Part shown: piece after piece, positions 1 through 7,418 of the stretch | Position numbering within the stretch: position 1 is the stretch's first letter | Layout of the letters: each line of letters begins with the position of its first letter | NCBI GenBank assembly: GCA_964589415.1 | Contig: CAZPRQ010000004.1 | Coordinates: forward strand, 1 to 35,926 | DNA from: CAZPRQ01 sp964589415 | GTDB taxonomy: Bacteria > Patescibacteriota > Doudnabacteria > UBA920 | Length of the DNA: 35,926 bases | Direction of reading: 5' to 3' | Translations under genes and position numbers: made by a program | The notes under the pieces: model-generated | What the model saw: only the letters and a program-made list of their open reading frames with translations | Databases searched by the model: none | Told to the model about the DNA's origin: nothing

Positions 1-32
1 CCGCCCACTTAAAACCATTATTTTATTCTCGC

Positions 33-61
33 TTGACATATCCCCCCATGGGGGATATACT
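33..61 (+). promoter_or_regulatory. Copper operon promoter with CsoR-type operator in the spacer
   Basis: A consensus -35 TTGACA (33-38) and a -10 TATACT (56-61) are separated by exactly 17 bp. The spacer and the -10 box are covered by the near-palindrome ATAT-C6-AT-G5-ATAT (38-58). A/T flanks around a C-run/G-run dyad are the form of CsoR operators, and the next gene encodes a CsoR family protein. Bound repressor would block RNA polymerase directly, so copper should induce csoR-copA-safE. The start codon at 92 lies about 24 nt after the predicted transcription start, and no clear Shine-Dalgarno precedes it. Confidence 0.85.
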
Positions 62-91
62 GAAACAAATAATATCATTCATTCCATTCCT

Positions 92-364
92 ATGACATTT
101 AAACCCAAAACCCAGTCGGAACGAATACTCCACCGTTTAAAAATAGCCCAAGGCCATTTGCACAAAGTAGTGACTATGGCTGAGGGTCATGCCTACTGCG
201 TAGACATTATTCACCAGTCTCAAGCGGTTCAAAAGGCTCTGGCGGACGTTGATGATTTAATTTTAGAAAATCACTTGCGAACGTGCGTAGCAAAATCTAT
301 TCGCAGTGGCAAGGACAAACAGGCCATAGACGAAATAATGACTATAGTAAAAAAGAATACCTAA
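92..364 (+). CDS. csoR: CsoR family copper-sensing transcriptional repressor
   Basis: This is a 90-residue DUF156/CsoR family all-helical DNA-binding repressor. The family's Cu(I) ligand set is visible: Cys in AYCVDII (about residue 36), His in ENHLRTC (about 61) and Cys in RTCV (about 65), giving the C-H-C triad of true copper sensors rather than the formaldehyde or nickel variants. It is the first gene after the operator-bearing promoter, so it is very likely autoregulated. It is followed 11 nt later by the copper ATPase. In the apo form it would repress the operon, and Cu(I) binding would release it. The length is typical. Other members of the family sense nickel or persulfide, but the ligands and neighbours favour copper. 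Confidence 0.93.
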   Translation: MTFKPKTQSERILHRLKIAQGHLHKVVTMAEGHAYCVDIIHQSQAVQKALADVDDLILENHLRTCVAKSIRSGKDKQAIDEIMTIVKKNT

Positions 365-375
365 TTACTACCTAT

Positions 376-2700
376 ATGAAAAAACAAACATTTCCCATTC
401 TGGGCATGCACTGTGCCTCATGCGCGGCCAATATACAACGAATAATAAAAAAACAGCCGGGCGTAAATACCTGCGAAGTTAACTATGGCACGGAAAAAGC
501 AAATATAGAGTTTGACGAGAATAAAACCAATGCTCAAGAACTTAGTAAAAAAATTGAGCCCTTGGGATACAGCCTTGTAAATATAAACCCTGAAAAAGGG
601 CATGGCGAGCACACAATGCCTGATGGCTCAACCATGGCCGGCATGGATCACAGTGAACATTTGGGACTAAGTCAAACAAAAGCTCAAAAGTTAGCTGAAC
701 TGTCTAAATACCGAAAAAAATTGTATTTAGCCTTACCGGCGGCGCTATTGGTTTTTGCAATAATGCTCTGGGAAATTGTGGCAGTTAAAATATTCGGCCT
801 GCCTGAATTTTTTATCCCAATGGCAACTTATAACACAATACTCCTGGTTGTCGCGACGCCAATTATGTTCTGGATCGGTAACGTATTTTTGAAAGGTATG
901 CTAACTTTTTTCCGACACGGCGTAGCCAACATGGACACCTTGGTCGGAATTGGGACGTTTACGGCCTACGCCTACAGCGCTTTGGTAATGTTATTTCCAC
1001 AATTTACAAATTACCTGCAACTGCCACAGACAGTTTTTTTCGACGTAACCATTGTAGTCATTGGGTTTGTTTTCTTTGGAAAATACCTTGAAATTCGCTC
1101 AAAAATTAAAACAGGCGAAGCTCTGGAAAAACTTATGCAGCTCCAGGCAAAAACAGCATTGGTTTTTAACAACGGCAAGGAAGTCGAAACACCCATTGAA
1201 CAAGTAAAAGTGGGGGATTTAATAATAGTAAAACCGGGGGGCAGGCTGCCGCTCGACGGCATAATTACCGAAGGCTCAAGCTCCGTAGATGAATCCATGA
1301 TTACGGGCGAATTTATGCCGGTTTCAAAAAAGACGGGAGATTCTGTAGTCGGCGGTACCATAAACAAACAAGGGCATTTTATATTTAAAGCCACCAAGGT
1401 TGGCTCACAAACATTGCTTTCACGAATAGTCAAAATGGTAGAGGAAGCACAAGGGTCAAAAGCGCCAATACAAAATTTAGCCGACAAGGTATCGGCAGTA
1501 TTTGTTCCCGCGGTGCTGGTTATTGCGCTTGTTTCTCTGTCTGCCTGGCTTATAGTAGGCTCCCAATATATGGCGACCCAAACCGCTTTTTCATTGGGCC
1601 TGCTTAGTTTCGTAAGCGTCCTTATTATTGCGTGCCCTTGCGCGTTAGGCCTTGCCACACCCACAGCCATAATAGTCGGGGTGGGAAAAGGCGCGCTTAA
1701 CGGGATATTAATTAAAAACGCCGAGAGCCTGGAAAAACTTCGTTTAATTACAACTCTCGTAGTGGACAAAACCGGCACTCTAACATATGGCCGCCCGGAA
1801 GTGTCGGATATTATAGTAATAAAACCAGATTTAAAAGAAGAAGAATTGCTGCGCATAGTCGCCAGCTTAGAAAAAAAATCTGAGCATCCTATTGCGCACG
1901 CCATTTTGTCGCAAGCCCAAAATCTTAATATCAGCCCAATTGAATCTGAAGAATTTCATCAAGTGGAAGGCAGGGGAGTTAAAGCAGAACTTCAAGGTAC
2001 GCTTTTTTATGCGGGAAGTCCGGCCTGGGCCGAAGAATTGGGTTTGTCTGTCCCTATTGCCCAGCTAAACACCCTAACCGAGCAGGGAAAAACGCCTGTA
2101 GTAATATTTACCAATAAATTATTGTTTGGTATAATCGCAATTTCTGATAAAATAAAAGAGGAATCGGCAAATACGGTCAAGGCTTTGGAAAAAATGGGTG
2201 TTAAAGTCGTTATGCTTACCGGAGATAATAAAAAAACCGCCGCATTTATAGCTTCTAAAATTGGCATTGGGACAGTGGAGGCCCAAATGCTGCCGCATAA
2301 TAAAGCCGAGATTATTAAAGCCATGCAGACCCAAGGCCAAATAGTCGCCATGGCCGGAGACGGTATAAATGATGCCCCCGCACTGGCACAGGCAAATGTT
2401 GGCATTGCCATGGACAACGGAACCGACATTGCCATAGAAACTTCGGACATTACCCTGCTTAAGGGAGACATTTCCAAAATACTTTCCGCCATTTTACTCG
2501 CCCGCGTCACCGTAAGTACCATTAAACAAAATTTATTTTGGGCATTTATTTACAATATTGTAGGTATTCCGTTGGCTGCAGGCGCGTTTTATCCGCTTTT
2601 TGGCTGGCTGTTAAACCCCGCATTTGCCGGGGCTGCCATGGCGCTAAGCTCTGTTTCAGTAGTTGTAAATTCCCTGTTACTTAAAAAAACAAAAATTTGA
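376..2700 (+). CDS. copA: Copper-exporting P1B-type ATPase (CopA)
   Basis: A 774-residue Cu+ exporting ATPase of the inner membrane. An N-terminal HMA domain carries GMHCASC (Cys13 and Cys16), followed by a Met/His-rich linker (about 75-95). Further motifs are the actuator TGE (about 310, TGEFMP rather than the usual TGES), the transmembrane metal site CPC (about 420), the phosphorylation site DKTGTLT (about 464), SEHP (about 503) and GDGINDAP (about 661). YN and MxxSS in the last two membrane helices complete the Cu+ site of the P1B-1 subgroup. The frame is open upstream into csoR, but the ATG at 376 is chosen because the HMA domain begins there and it follows the csoR stop by 11 nt. It sits between the copper sensor and a cupredoxin protein, in one operon. 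Confidence 0.95.
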   Translation: MKKQTFPILGMHCASCAANIQRIIKKQPGVNTCEVNYGTEKANIEFDENKTNAQELSKKIEPLGYSLVNINPEKGHGEHTMPDGSTMAGMDHSEHLGLSQTKAQKLAELSKYRKKLYLALPAALLVFAIMLWEIVAVKIFGLPEFFIPMATYNTILLVVATPIMFWIGNVFLKGMLTFFRHGVANMDTLVGIGTFTAYAYSALVMLFPQFTNYLQLPQTVFFDVTIVVIGFVFFGKYLEIRSKIKTGEALEKLMQLQAKTALVFNNGKEVETPIEQVKVGDLIIVKPGGRLPLDGIITEGSSSVDESMITGEFMPVSKKTGDSVVGGTINKQGHFIFKATKVGSQTLLSRIVKMVEEAQGSKAPIQNLADKVSAVFVPAVLVIALVSLSAWLIVGSQYMATQTAFSLGLLSFVSVLIIACPCALGLATPTAIIVGVGKGALNGILIKNAESLEKLRLITTLVVDKTGTLTYGRPEVSDIIVIKPDLKEEELLRIVASLEKKSEHPIAHAILSQAQNLNISPIESEEFHQVEGRGVKAELQGTLFYAGSPAWAEELGLSVPIAQLNTLTEQGKTPVVIFTNKLLFGIIAISDKIKEESANTVKALEKMGVKVVMLTGDNKKTAAFIASKIGIGTVEAQMLPHNKAEIIKAMQTQGQIVAMAGDGINDAPALAQANVGIAMDNGTDIAIETSDITLLKGDISKILSAILLARVTVSTIKQNLFWAFIYNIVGIPLAAGAFYPLFGWLLNPAFAGAAMALSSVSVVVNSLLLKKTKI

Positions 2701-2715
2701 TATTATTTTAACGTT

Positions 2716-3747
2716 ATGGAGAACTCAAACTTTATTGGCATATTTTTGACCGGTTTATTGGCTGGCGGACTTTCGTGCCTTGCCGTACAAGGCGGACTAT
2801 TGGCTGCAACAATCGCCCAAAGGGAAGAAGAAAACTTAAAAGATAAAACAACAAAAACCAATAACCTCATACCTTTACTGGCTTTTTTATTGGCAAAAAT
2901 ACTTGCTTACACGCTAATGGGTGGGTTACTGGGCATAATTGGCAGGGCAGCAACCTTTAGCATTCAAATGCAAGTCGGCCTGCAAATCCTAGTCGCCGTA
3001 TTTATGGTTGGCACCGCCTTGGCACTTTTAAATGTCCACCCTATATTCCGATATTTTATAATCCAGCCGCCTAAATTCCTTACAAAAAAAATCCGCTCGG
3101 TATCTAAAAGTGGCGACTATTTCGCGCCCGCGCTTTTGGGCTTTTTAACAATTTTTATTCCCTGCGGTGTAACTCAGGCGGCAATGGCTACAGCCATTGC
3201 CTCGGCTAATCCATGGACGGGAGCAGCTATTATGTTTGCTTTTACCCTTGGCACCAGTCCTCTATTTTTTATTTTGGGATTTTTTGCCGCACACTTGGGC
3301 AATGCAATGCATGCCAAGTTCATGAAAATAGTTGCTGTTTTAATCCTGCTCCTGGCCGGCTATAATATGAACAATGCCATAGCGCTCACGGGAACTCCAA
3401 GGCCACTGCAAACCATAGCCGAAAAGCTTTGGTGTTCTGTAACCTATTGCGGACAAAATTCTGTAGAAGCAGGGCCGGCTGTTAGTGAAGCAACCATAAA
3501 AATTCTTAAGGACGGCTATTCTCCGAACGTATTAAACGTAAAAGCCGGGAGTTCGGTAACCCTGCGCTTGGAAAATGCCGATACTTATGGCTGCCAATTG
3601 GCCTTTACCATACCCAAGCTAAATATCCGCAAGATTGTTCCTCCAAAAAGCAGCGAGACCATAACATTTACGGCCCCTAATAAACCCGGACAACTGGCCT
3701 TTATGTGCAGCATGGGAATGTATAGAGGAGTAATTAATGTGAATTAG
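2716..3747 (+). CDS. SafE/DsbD-like membrane protein fused to a C-terminal cupredoxin domain
   Basis: 343 residues. The first about 225 form a six-helix membrane domain of the TauE/SafE-like, UreH/cytochrome c biogenesis superfamily, with a cysteine in the first helix (GLSCLAVQGG) and a second in FIPCGVTQAAM, placed like the paired membrane cysteines of DsbD/CcdA. After a linker, residues about 245-343 form a small cupredoxin-like beta domain ending in MCSMGM with an earlier YGC, a plausible copper site facing outside the membrane. It starts 15 nt after the copA stop, so it is the third gene of the CsoR-controlled operon. A role in extracytoplasmic copper binding or in moving reducing power to a copper protein is inferred; the substrate cannot be read from sequence. 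Confidence 0.8.
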   Translation: MENSNFIGIFLTGLLAGGLSCLAVQGGLLAATIAQREEENLKDKTTKTNNLIPLLAFLLAKILAYTLMGGLLGIIGRAATFSIQMQVGLQILVAVFMVGTALALLNVHPIFRYFIIQPPKFLTKKIRSVSKSGDYFAPALLGFLTIFIPCGVTQAAMATAIASANPWTGAAIMFAFTLGTSPLFFILGFFAAHLGNAMHAKFMKIVAVLILLLAGYNMNNAIALTGTPRPLQTIAEKLWCSVTYCGQNSVEAGPAVSEATIKILKDGYSPNVLNVKAGSSVTLRLENADTYGCQLAFTIPKLNIRKIVPPKSSETITFTAPNKPGQLAFMCSMGMYRGVINVN

Positions 3748-3749
3748 AT

Positions 3750-3885
3750 CATTTTATCATCTTATCATTCTAGCATTTTAACATCTTATCATTCTAGGAT
3801 CTTATCATCTGGACATTCTAGCATCTTATCATTTTAACATCCTATCATCTTACCATTTCATCATCTTAACATTTTAACAATTCTG
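3750..3885. repeat. Tandem octanucleotide repeat, 17 units, consensus CATYTTAN
   Basis: From 3750 to 3885 the sequence divides without any indel into 17 consecutive 8-bp units, for example CATCTTAT, CATTCTAG, CATTTTAA and CATCCTAT. All but one (GATCTTAT) begin with CA. Some unit types recur exactly. The array begins 3 bp after the stop codon of the cupredoxin fusion. Frequent in-frame stops on both strands argue against coding. No terminator hairpin is visible in it. Confidence 0.9.
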
Positions 3886-4127
3886 CAAAATAACATCTAA
3901 AGAATCGAAAAACTGCAGAGTGATAGGGATTAGAATACAGGTCTACCGCACAACTTTACGAACGTAAAACCTCCTGAAACTTAGAGCTTAACCCCTAAAA
4001 CCTTGTTGTTTCCTATAAGCTAAAAACTATTTCTAAATGCTATGCGCTCATTTTTCTTGAGATATAAATTTTCTTCATTTTATTTATTCTTGATTATTTT
4101 TGTTAAATTTCATAAATTTCCTGAGCT
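3886..4127. other. Noncoding AT-rich spacer before the copper chaperone gene
   Basis: Together with the octamer array this makes a 380-bp gap. A short palindrome TTTACG-AA-CGTAAA lies at 3955-3968. A weak promoter candidate is TTGATT (4090-4095) with TAAATT (4113-4118) at 17-bp spacing, ending 9 nt before the ATG at 4128. No protein with recognisable features and no tRNA-like cloverleaf was seen. Confidence 0.4.
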
Positions 4128-4337
4128 ATGATCCAAACCATCACGCTTACCATAACCAACATGCATTGCGCTTCATGCGCCATGAACATAGACGGGGAAC
4201 TCGAAGATACCCCTGGAATTTTGGAAGCTAACACAAACTTTGCCAGACAAACCTCCCTAGTAAAATTTAATGACGAACTTATATCCCAGGATAAAATAAA
4301 ATCCATAATCGCCAAGACAGGTTATATCGCTGTATAA
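4128..4337 (+). CDS. copZ: CopZ-like heavy-metal-associated (HMA) copper chaperone
   Basis: A 69-residue stand-alone HMA domain with the ferredoxin-like fold signature. The metal motif NMHCASC (Cys at about 14 and 17) is near the N terminus and the usual glycine-tyrosine ending GYIAV closes the domain. It would bind Cu(I) in the cytoplasm and pass it to the N-terminal HMA domain of CopA, whose motif is nearly the same (GMHCASC). It is separated from the csoR-copA operon by the octamer array and seems to have its own weak promoter, so it may not follow the same regulation. A mercury-binding role is possible for HMA proteins, but no mer genes are present. Confidence 0.85.
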   Translation: MIQTITLTITNMHCASCAMNIDGELEDTPGILEANTNFARQTSLVKFNDELISQDKIKSIIAKTGYIAV

Positions 4338-4367
4338 CGTGGCTGTAGTATTTTTTCTATTACATAT

Positions 4368-5264
4368 ATGGATAAAAAAATTATTATAGGAAAACAAATA
4401 TTTGAACATTTAAAAACCAGGGAGTATGCTCCGGTTTCAATTTACAAGGGATTAAATGAGTTTTTAAGGATTGGCCCAAAGGAAATACTTGTGCCGGAAT
4501 TAAATTTACACAAGAAACTCTTGAATTTCGGATTTCCAGTACCAAAAATACTTTCCGAAGGCGAACAGGATGGTGAATTTTTTTACATAGAAGAGTCTAT
4601 GGGCGAAACACTGTTAGGCGACGAATTATGGCAAAATTATAAAATAACGGGCAAAGTATCAAATGAGCATTTTAATATTTTGCTGAATATTGCAAATAAA
4701 TTCTCCCAAGCACAGCTTAAAACAGCCACGAATTCAAGAGACGAGGAAAGCTTTTTTTTGGGCATTCACACAAACTACTTAGCCGAGGAATTGCCAGAAA
4801 TTAAGACCGAGTTGTTTGCGGGTTTTAAGACATTAATCAATCGAACCGCGAAATTACCGTATGTACTTACTCATGGAGATTTTAATGTGTATAATCTTTT
4901 TGAAAAGGGTGTTATTGACTTTGGCAGCAACTTCAATGCTCCGGCTGGTTACGACATTGTAAGCCCACTTTTTCATACGTATAATTTTCCAAATTCCAAC
5001 GAGTATGAGATGTCTAGAAGGTATGAATTTAATGAGAGTCAAAAAAACTCATACCTCGTCTTTATGGATAATATTTTTTCCCAAGCAAAACTACCTCCTA
5101 TATCAGAATACTTAGAAGATTTTATATTTGCAAAAACTATCTGGTCAACGGCGAGAATGCAACAATACCCAAAGTTGCAAAAATGGCGTTACATTCAGTT
5201 TAAAAACTTGTTATTGAAATACATAAATGGAGAATCTTTAATGCAGGTGTTAATGGAAAACTAA
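4368..5264 (+). CDS. APH-family phosphotransferase (kinase-like fold)
   Basis: 298 residues of the aminoglycoside phosphotransferase/choline kinase superfamily. The catalytic loop LTHGDFNVYN (HGDxxxxN, about 166) and the metal-binding VIDFGSNFNAPAGYD (about 180) are clear, and an N-terminal lobe with EESMGETLLGDELW matches the usual hinge. The enzyme would transfer phosphate from ATP to a small hydroxylated molecule. The substrate cannot be told; the family includes drug, sugar and choline kinases, and chromosomal copies are usually not resistance genes. It follows the copper chaperone by 30 nt and ends inside a hairpin shared with the converging hsp20 gene. Confidence 0.75.
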   Translation: MDKKIIIGKQIFEHLKTREYAPVSIYKGLNEFLRIGPKEILVPELNLHKKLLNFGFPVPKILSEGEQDGEFFYIEESMGETLLGDELWQNYKITGKVSNEHFNILLNIANKFSQAQLKTATNSRDEESFFLGIHTNYLAEELPEIKTELFAGFKTLINRTAKLPYVLTHGDFNVYNLFEKGVIDFGSNFNAPAGYDIVSPLFHTYNFPNSNEYEMSRRYEFNESQKNSYLVFMDNIFSQAKLPPISEYLEDFIFAKTIWSTARMQQYPKLQKWRYIQFKNLLLKYINGESLMQVLMEN

Positions 5265-5299
5265 TACCCCAGCCCCCGACAAGTCGTGACTGGGGTATT
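5263..5299. terminator. Bidirectional hairpin between converging genes
   Basis: The inverted repeat AATACCCCAG (5263-5272) and CTGGGGTATT (5290-5299) is a perfect 10-bp stem. It lies between the ends of the APH gene (plus) and hsp20 (minus). The U-tracts are short on both sides, so efficiency is uncertain. Confidence 0.6.
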
Positions 5300-5308
5300 T
5301 AGAATGCT

Positions 5309-5722
5309 TTATTCGGACTTTATAGTTAACTTTTTTGGATGCACTTCGGGACGCTTATTGAAGACCGCTTTTAAAATGCCATTTTTGCAGGTGACTTCAG
5401 GTTCTTTTGTTTCGTCTATGTCGCCAGGGACGGCAACACGATATGAGAAGGAACTTGCGGCCTTGCGGTAATATTTTTTCTGCTCGTCTTTCTCTTCCTG
5501 TTTTTGGCTGCCGCGAATCCACAAAACCCCTTTATCAAACGTGACTTCAATGTCTTGAGGGCTCAGGCCCGGAACGGCCGCCTCCACTGTTATTTGGGAG
5601 TCACCCTCGGAAACCGTAAGCCCCGACGAAGATGGGAGAATGGATGCCCAATCATCTTCGTCCCATAAATTTTGCCAACGCGATATTCCGGAAAAAGATT
5701 TGGGAATTAAATCAAATGACAT
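5309..5722 (-). CDS. Hsp20 family small heat shock protein
   Basis: 137 residues with a central alpha-crystallin domain (about 40-130). Characteristic pieces are VEAAVPGLSPQDIEV, the conserved GILKAVF near the end of the domain and a C-terminal LTI tail matching the I/L-x-I/L oligomerisation motif. It holds unfolding proteins in the cytoplasm without ATP. The start at 5722 is well supported by a strong Shine-Dalgarno (AAGGAGA on the minus strand), one of the few in this window. About 80 bp upstream lies a CIRCE-like dyad overlapping its promoter, so HrcA-type heat-shock control is likely. The hrcA gene is not in the window. Confidence 0.93.
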   Translation of the reverse strand: MSFDLIPKSFSGISRWQNLWDEDDWASILPSSSGLTVSEGDSQITVEAAVPGLSPQDIEVTFDKGVLWIRGSQKQEEKDEQKKYYRKAASSFSYRVAVPGDIDETKEPEVTCKNGILKAVFNKRPEVHPKKLTIKSE

Positions 5723-5736
5723 ATATTTCTCCTTTC

Positions 5737-5758
5737 TGACAAGATATACCCCTTGTCA
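5737..5758 (-). promoter_or_regulatory. Hairpin in the hsp20 5' leader
   Basis: TGACAAG (5737-5743) and CTTGTCA (5752-5758) form a 7-bp stem with an 8-nt loop just ahead of the hsp20 Shine-Dalgarno. A second small stem, ACCCT/AGGGT, lies near 5773-5789. They could influence ribosome access or mRNA stability. An RNA-thermometer role is only a guess, because the stem does not pair with the Shine-Dalgarno itself. Confidence 0.4.
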
Positions 5759-5801
5759 AAATTAATTTTTTTACCCTAAAATAAGGGTTTTTGACCATAT
5801 A

Positions 5802-5828
5802 TTAGCAGTCTATCACTTAGACTGCTAA
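5802..5828. promoter_or_regulatory. CIRCE-like HrcA operator
   Basis: TTAGCAGTC (5802-5810), a 9-bp spacer and GACTGCTAA (5820-5828) form a perfect 9-bp dyad. The known CIRCE is TTAGCACTC-N9-GAGTGCTAA; here one C-to-G change is mirrored in the other arm, so symmetry and spacing are intact. It overlaps the hsp20 promoter, and HrcA binding would block it. Confidence 0.85.
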
Positions 5829-5836
5829 TTTGTCAA
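5807..5836 (-). promoter_or_regulatory. hsp20 promoter overlapping the CIRCE dyad
   Basis: On the minus strand the -35 TTGACA is at 5836-5831 and a -10 candidate TAGACT is at 5812-5807, with 18-bp spacing. The whole core promoter lies in or next to the CIRCE-like dyad. Confidence 0.65.
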
Positions 5837-5858
5837 GTACTGGTTTATACGGTACAAT
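5830..5858 (+). promoter_or_regulatory. rmuC promoter, back to back with the hsp20 promoter
   Basis: TTGTCA (5830-5835) and TACAAT (5853-5858) are 17 bp apart on the plus strand. The -35 hexamer overlaps the minus-strand -35 of hsp20 (5831-5836), so the two promoters share the same bases and may compete. Confidence 0.7.
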
Positions 5859-5895
5859 TAATTATTAAATTGCTCACAAATTTTAAAAATAAAAC

Positions 5896-6963
5896 ATGTC
5901 AAACTCGCTGTTATACGCAATTTTAGGCATTTTAGCCATTGGACTGGTTTTTACGGCCTATTATATAATGAGCCTTAAAAAACAATTAGCTGCCCCGCAG
6001 GGCGATAATCAGGCAATGAAACTGCTTTTAGAGCAGATGAACAGGCTTTCTGACGTGGTTGACCGAAAAATGGGGGAAACCGCCAAGCAGGTAAACGAAT
6101 CCATGCGGGCGCAATTTTCAGAAAGCTCCAAACTAATTAAAGATGTAACGCAAGGCCTTACAAAACTGGACGAAACCAATAAGCAGGTAATTTCCTTTGC
6201 CGACCAACTGCAAAACCTGCAAGATATATTAAAAAACCCCAAACAGCGGGGAATTTTGGGCGAGTATTACTTGGAAACTTTGCTTAAAAATGTACTGCCG
6301 CCCGGCAGTTACGAAATGCAAAGAGCCTATAAAAACGGCACGATTGTGGACGCGGTTGTTTTCGTAAAAAATAAAATTATTCCCATAGACTCAAAATTTT
6401 CCCTGGAAAACTACAACCGGCTGGCGGAAGCCAAAGAGCCGGCGGAAAAAGACCGGCTCGCGAAAATTTTTGAAAACGATTTAAAAGCCCGCATAGTGGA
6501 AACGTCCAAATACATTCAGCCTTCGGAAAGCACCATGGATTTCGCTTTCATGTTTATTCCGCACGAAGCCATTTACTACGACCTGCTTACCAATAAAGTG
6601 GGCGGCTCCGGCGGCGTGGAAGAAAATTTAATCCAGCGCGCGGCCAGCAAATACAAAGTCATAATCGTTTCGCCAACTTCGTTTTTGGCCTACTTGCAAA
6701 CTGTCTTGCAGGGCCTTAAGGCAATGCAAATAGAAGAAACCGCGAAAGACATTATTAAAAACGTTGAACAGCTGGGCAAGCACCTCGGCACTTATGAAGA
6801 TTACTATTCCAAACTCGGCAACGCCCTTTCCACAACCGTCAACCAATACAATTTGGCCGGAAAGGAATTTAAAAAAATAGACAAAGATATTTTAAAAATA
6901 ACCGGCGAAGCAGTTGAAATAGAAACCATTGCTTTGGAAAAGCCGGAAATAGAAAATAATTAA
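5896..6963 (+). CDS. rmuC: RmuC family DNA recombination protein
   Basis: 355 residues. One N-terminal membrane segment (about 5-27, LLYAILGILAIGLVFTAYYI) is followed by a coiled-coil region (about 30-115) and the RmuC core. The core begins at PKQRGILGEYYLETLLKNVLP and contains IIPIDSKFSLENY, the part related to restriction-enzyme-like nuclease folds. RmuC limits inversions at short inverted repeats in E. coli; its biochemical activity is not settled. The length is somewhat short compared with enterobacterial RmuC. The promoter is divergent from hsp20. The NYN gene follows after 11 nt, so cotranscription is likely. Confidence 0.88.
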   Translation: MSNSLLYAILGILAIGLVFTAYYIMSLKKQLAAPQGDNQAMKLLLEQMNRLSDVVDRKMGETAKQVNESMRAQFSESSKLIKDVTQGLTKLDETNKQVISFADQLQNLQDILKNPKQRGILGEYYLETLLKNVLPPGSYEMQRAYKNGTIVDAVVFVKNKIIPIDSKFSLENYNRLAEAKEPAEKDRLAKIFENDLKARIVETSKYIQPSESTMDFAFMFIPHEAIYYDLLTNKVGGSGGVEENLIQRAASKYKVIIVSPTSFLAYLQTVLQGLKAMQIEETAKDIIKNVEQLGKHLGTYEDYYSKLGNALSTTVNQYNLAGKEFKKIDKDILKITGEAVEIETIALEKPEIENN

Positions 6964-6974
6964 AGCAAGGATAT

Positions 6975-7318
6975 ATGCCTATTAGAAACCCGGATCAAAG
7001 AGTCGGAGTGTTCGTGGATGTACAAAATTTGTACTATTCCGCGAGAAATATGTATAACGCCCGCGTTAAGTTTAACGAGGTTTTAAACACGGCTGTGGCG
7101 GGAAGAAAATTAATTCGCGCCATAGCCTATGTAGTAAAAGCAGACATGCCAGAAGAGCATAGCTTTTTTGAAGCTTTGGAAAAGGCCGGTTTTGAAGTAA
7201 AAATAAAAGAGCTCCAAACTTTTGCCGGCGGGCACCAAAAGGGGGATTGGGACGTAGGCATAGCCATAGATATAATTAAAATGATGAACAAGCTGGACGT
7301 GGTAGTGCTCTGCAGCGG
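6975..7318 (+). CDS. NYN domain (LabA/DUF88-like) protein, 3' end lost in assembly gap
   Basis: The first about 114 residues of a NYN domain protein, a PIN-like RNase fold. The opening RVGVFVDVQNLYYSARN carries the first catalytic aspartate, and HQKGDWDVGIAIDII matches the conserved KGxDxxLAxD region. The reading stops at VVVLCSG, exactly where family members continue with DGDF, the next acidic cluster; that part falls in the N run. The start at 6975 has a Shine-Dalgarno-like AAGG. The reading frame happens to continue beyond the N run, but the sequence there is a different protein. It is probably cotranscribed with rmuC. RNA cleavage is inferred from the family only. Confidence 0.8.
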
Positions 7319-7418
7319 NNNNNNNNNNNNNNNNNNNNNNNNNNNNNNNNNNNNNNNNNNNNNNNNNNNNNNNNNNNNNNNNNNNNNNNNNNNNNNNNNN
7401 NNNNNNNNNNNNNNNNNN
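7319..7418. other. Assembly gap of exactly 100 N
   Basis: One hundred consecutive N, a common placeholder for a scaffold gap of unknown length. The true distance and content between the NYN and PIN fragments are unknown. Confidence 0.98.

Noticed and set aside
283..375. 31-residue N-terminal extension of CopA starting inside csoR
   Set aside because: It overlaps the csoR gene by 82 bp and has no family resemblance, while the HMA domain begins at the ATG at 376.
1011..1904. Long minus-strand ORF inside copA
   Set aside because: It is antisense to conserved P-type ATPase motifs and encodes a Ser/Thr-rich, low-quality protein without start signals.
3750..3885. CRISPR array
   Set aside because: The repeat is continuous 8-bp units with no spacers, and no cas genes are present.
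4368..5264. Aminoglycoside resistance gene
   Set aside because: Only the general APH fold is visible; there is no mobile element or resistance context, so a drug substrate cannot be claimed.
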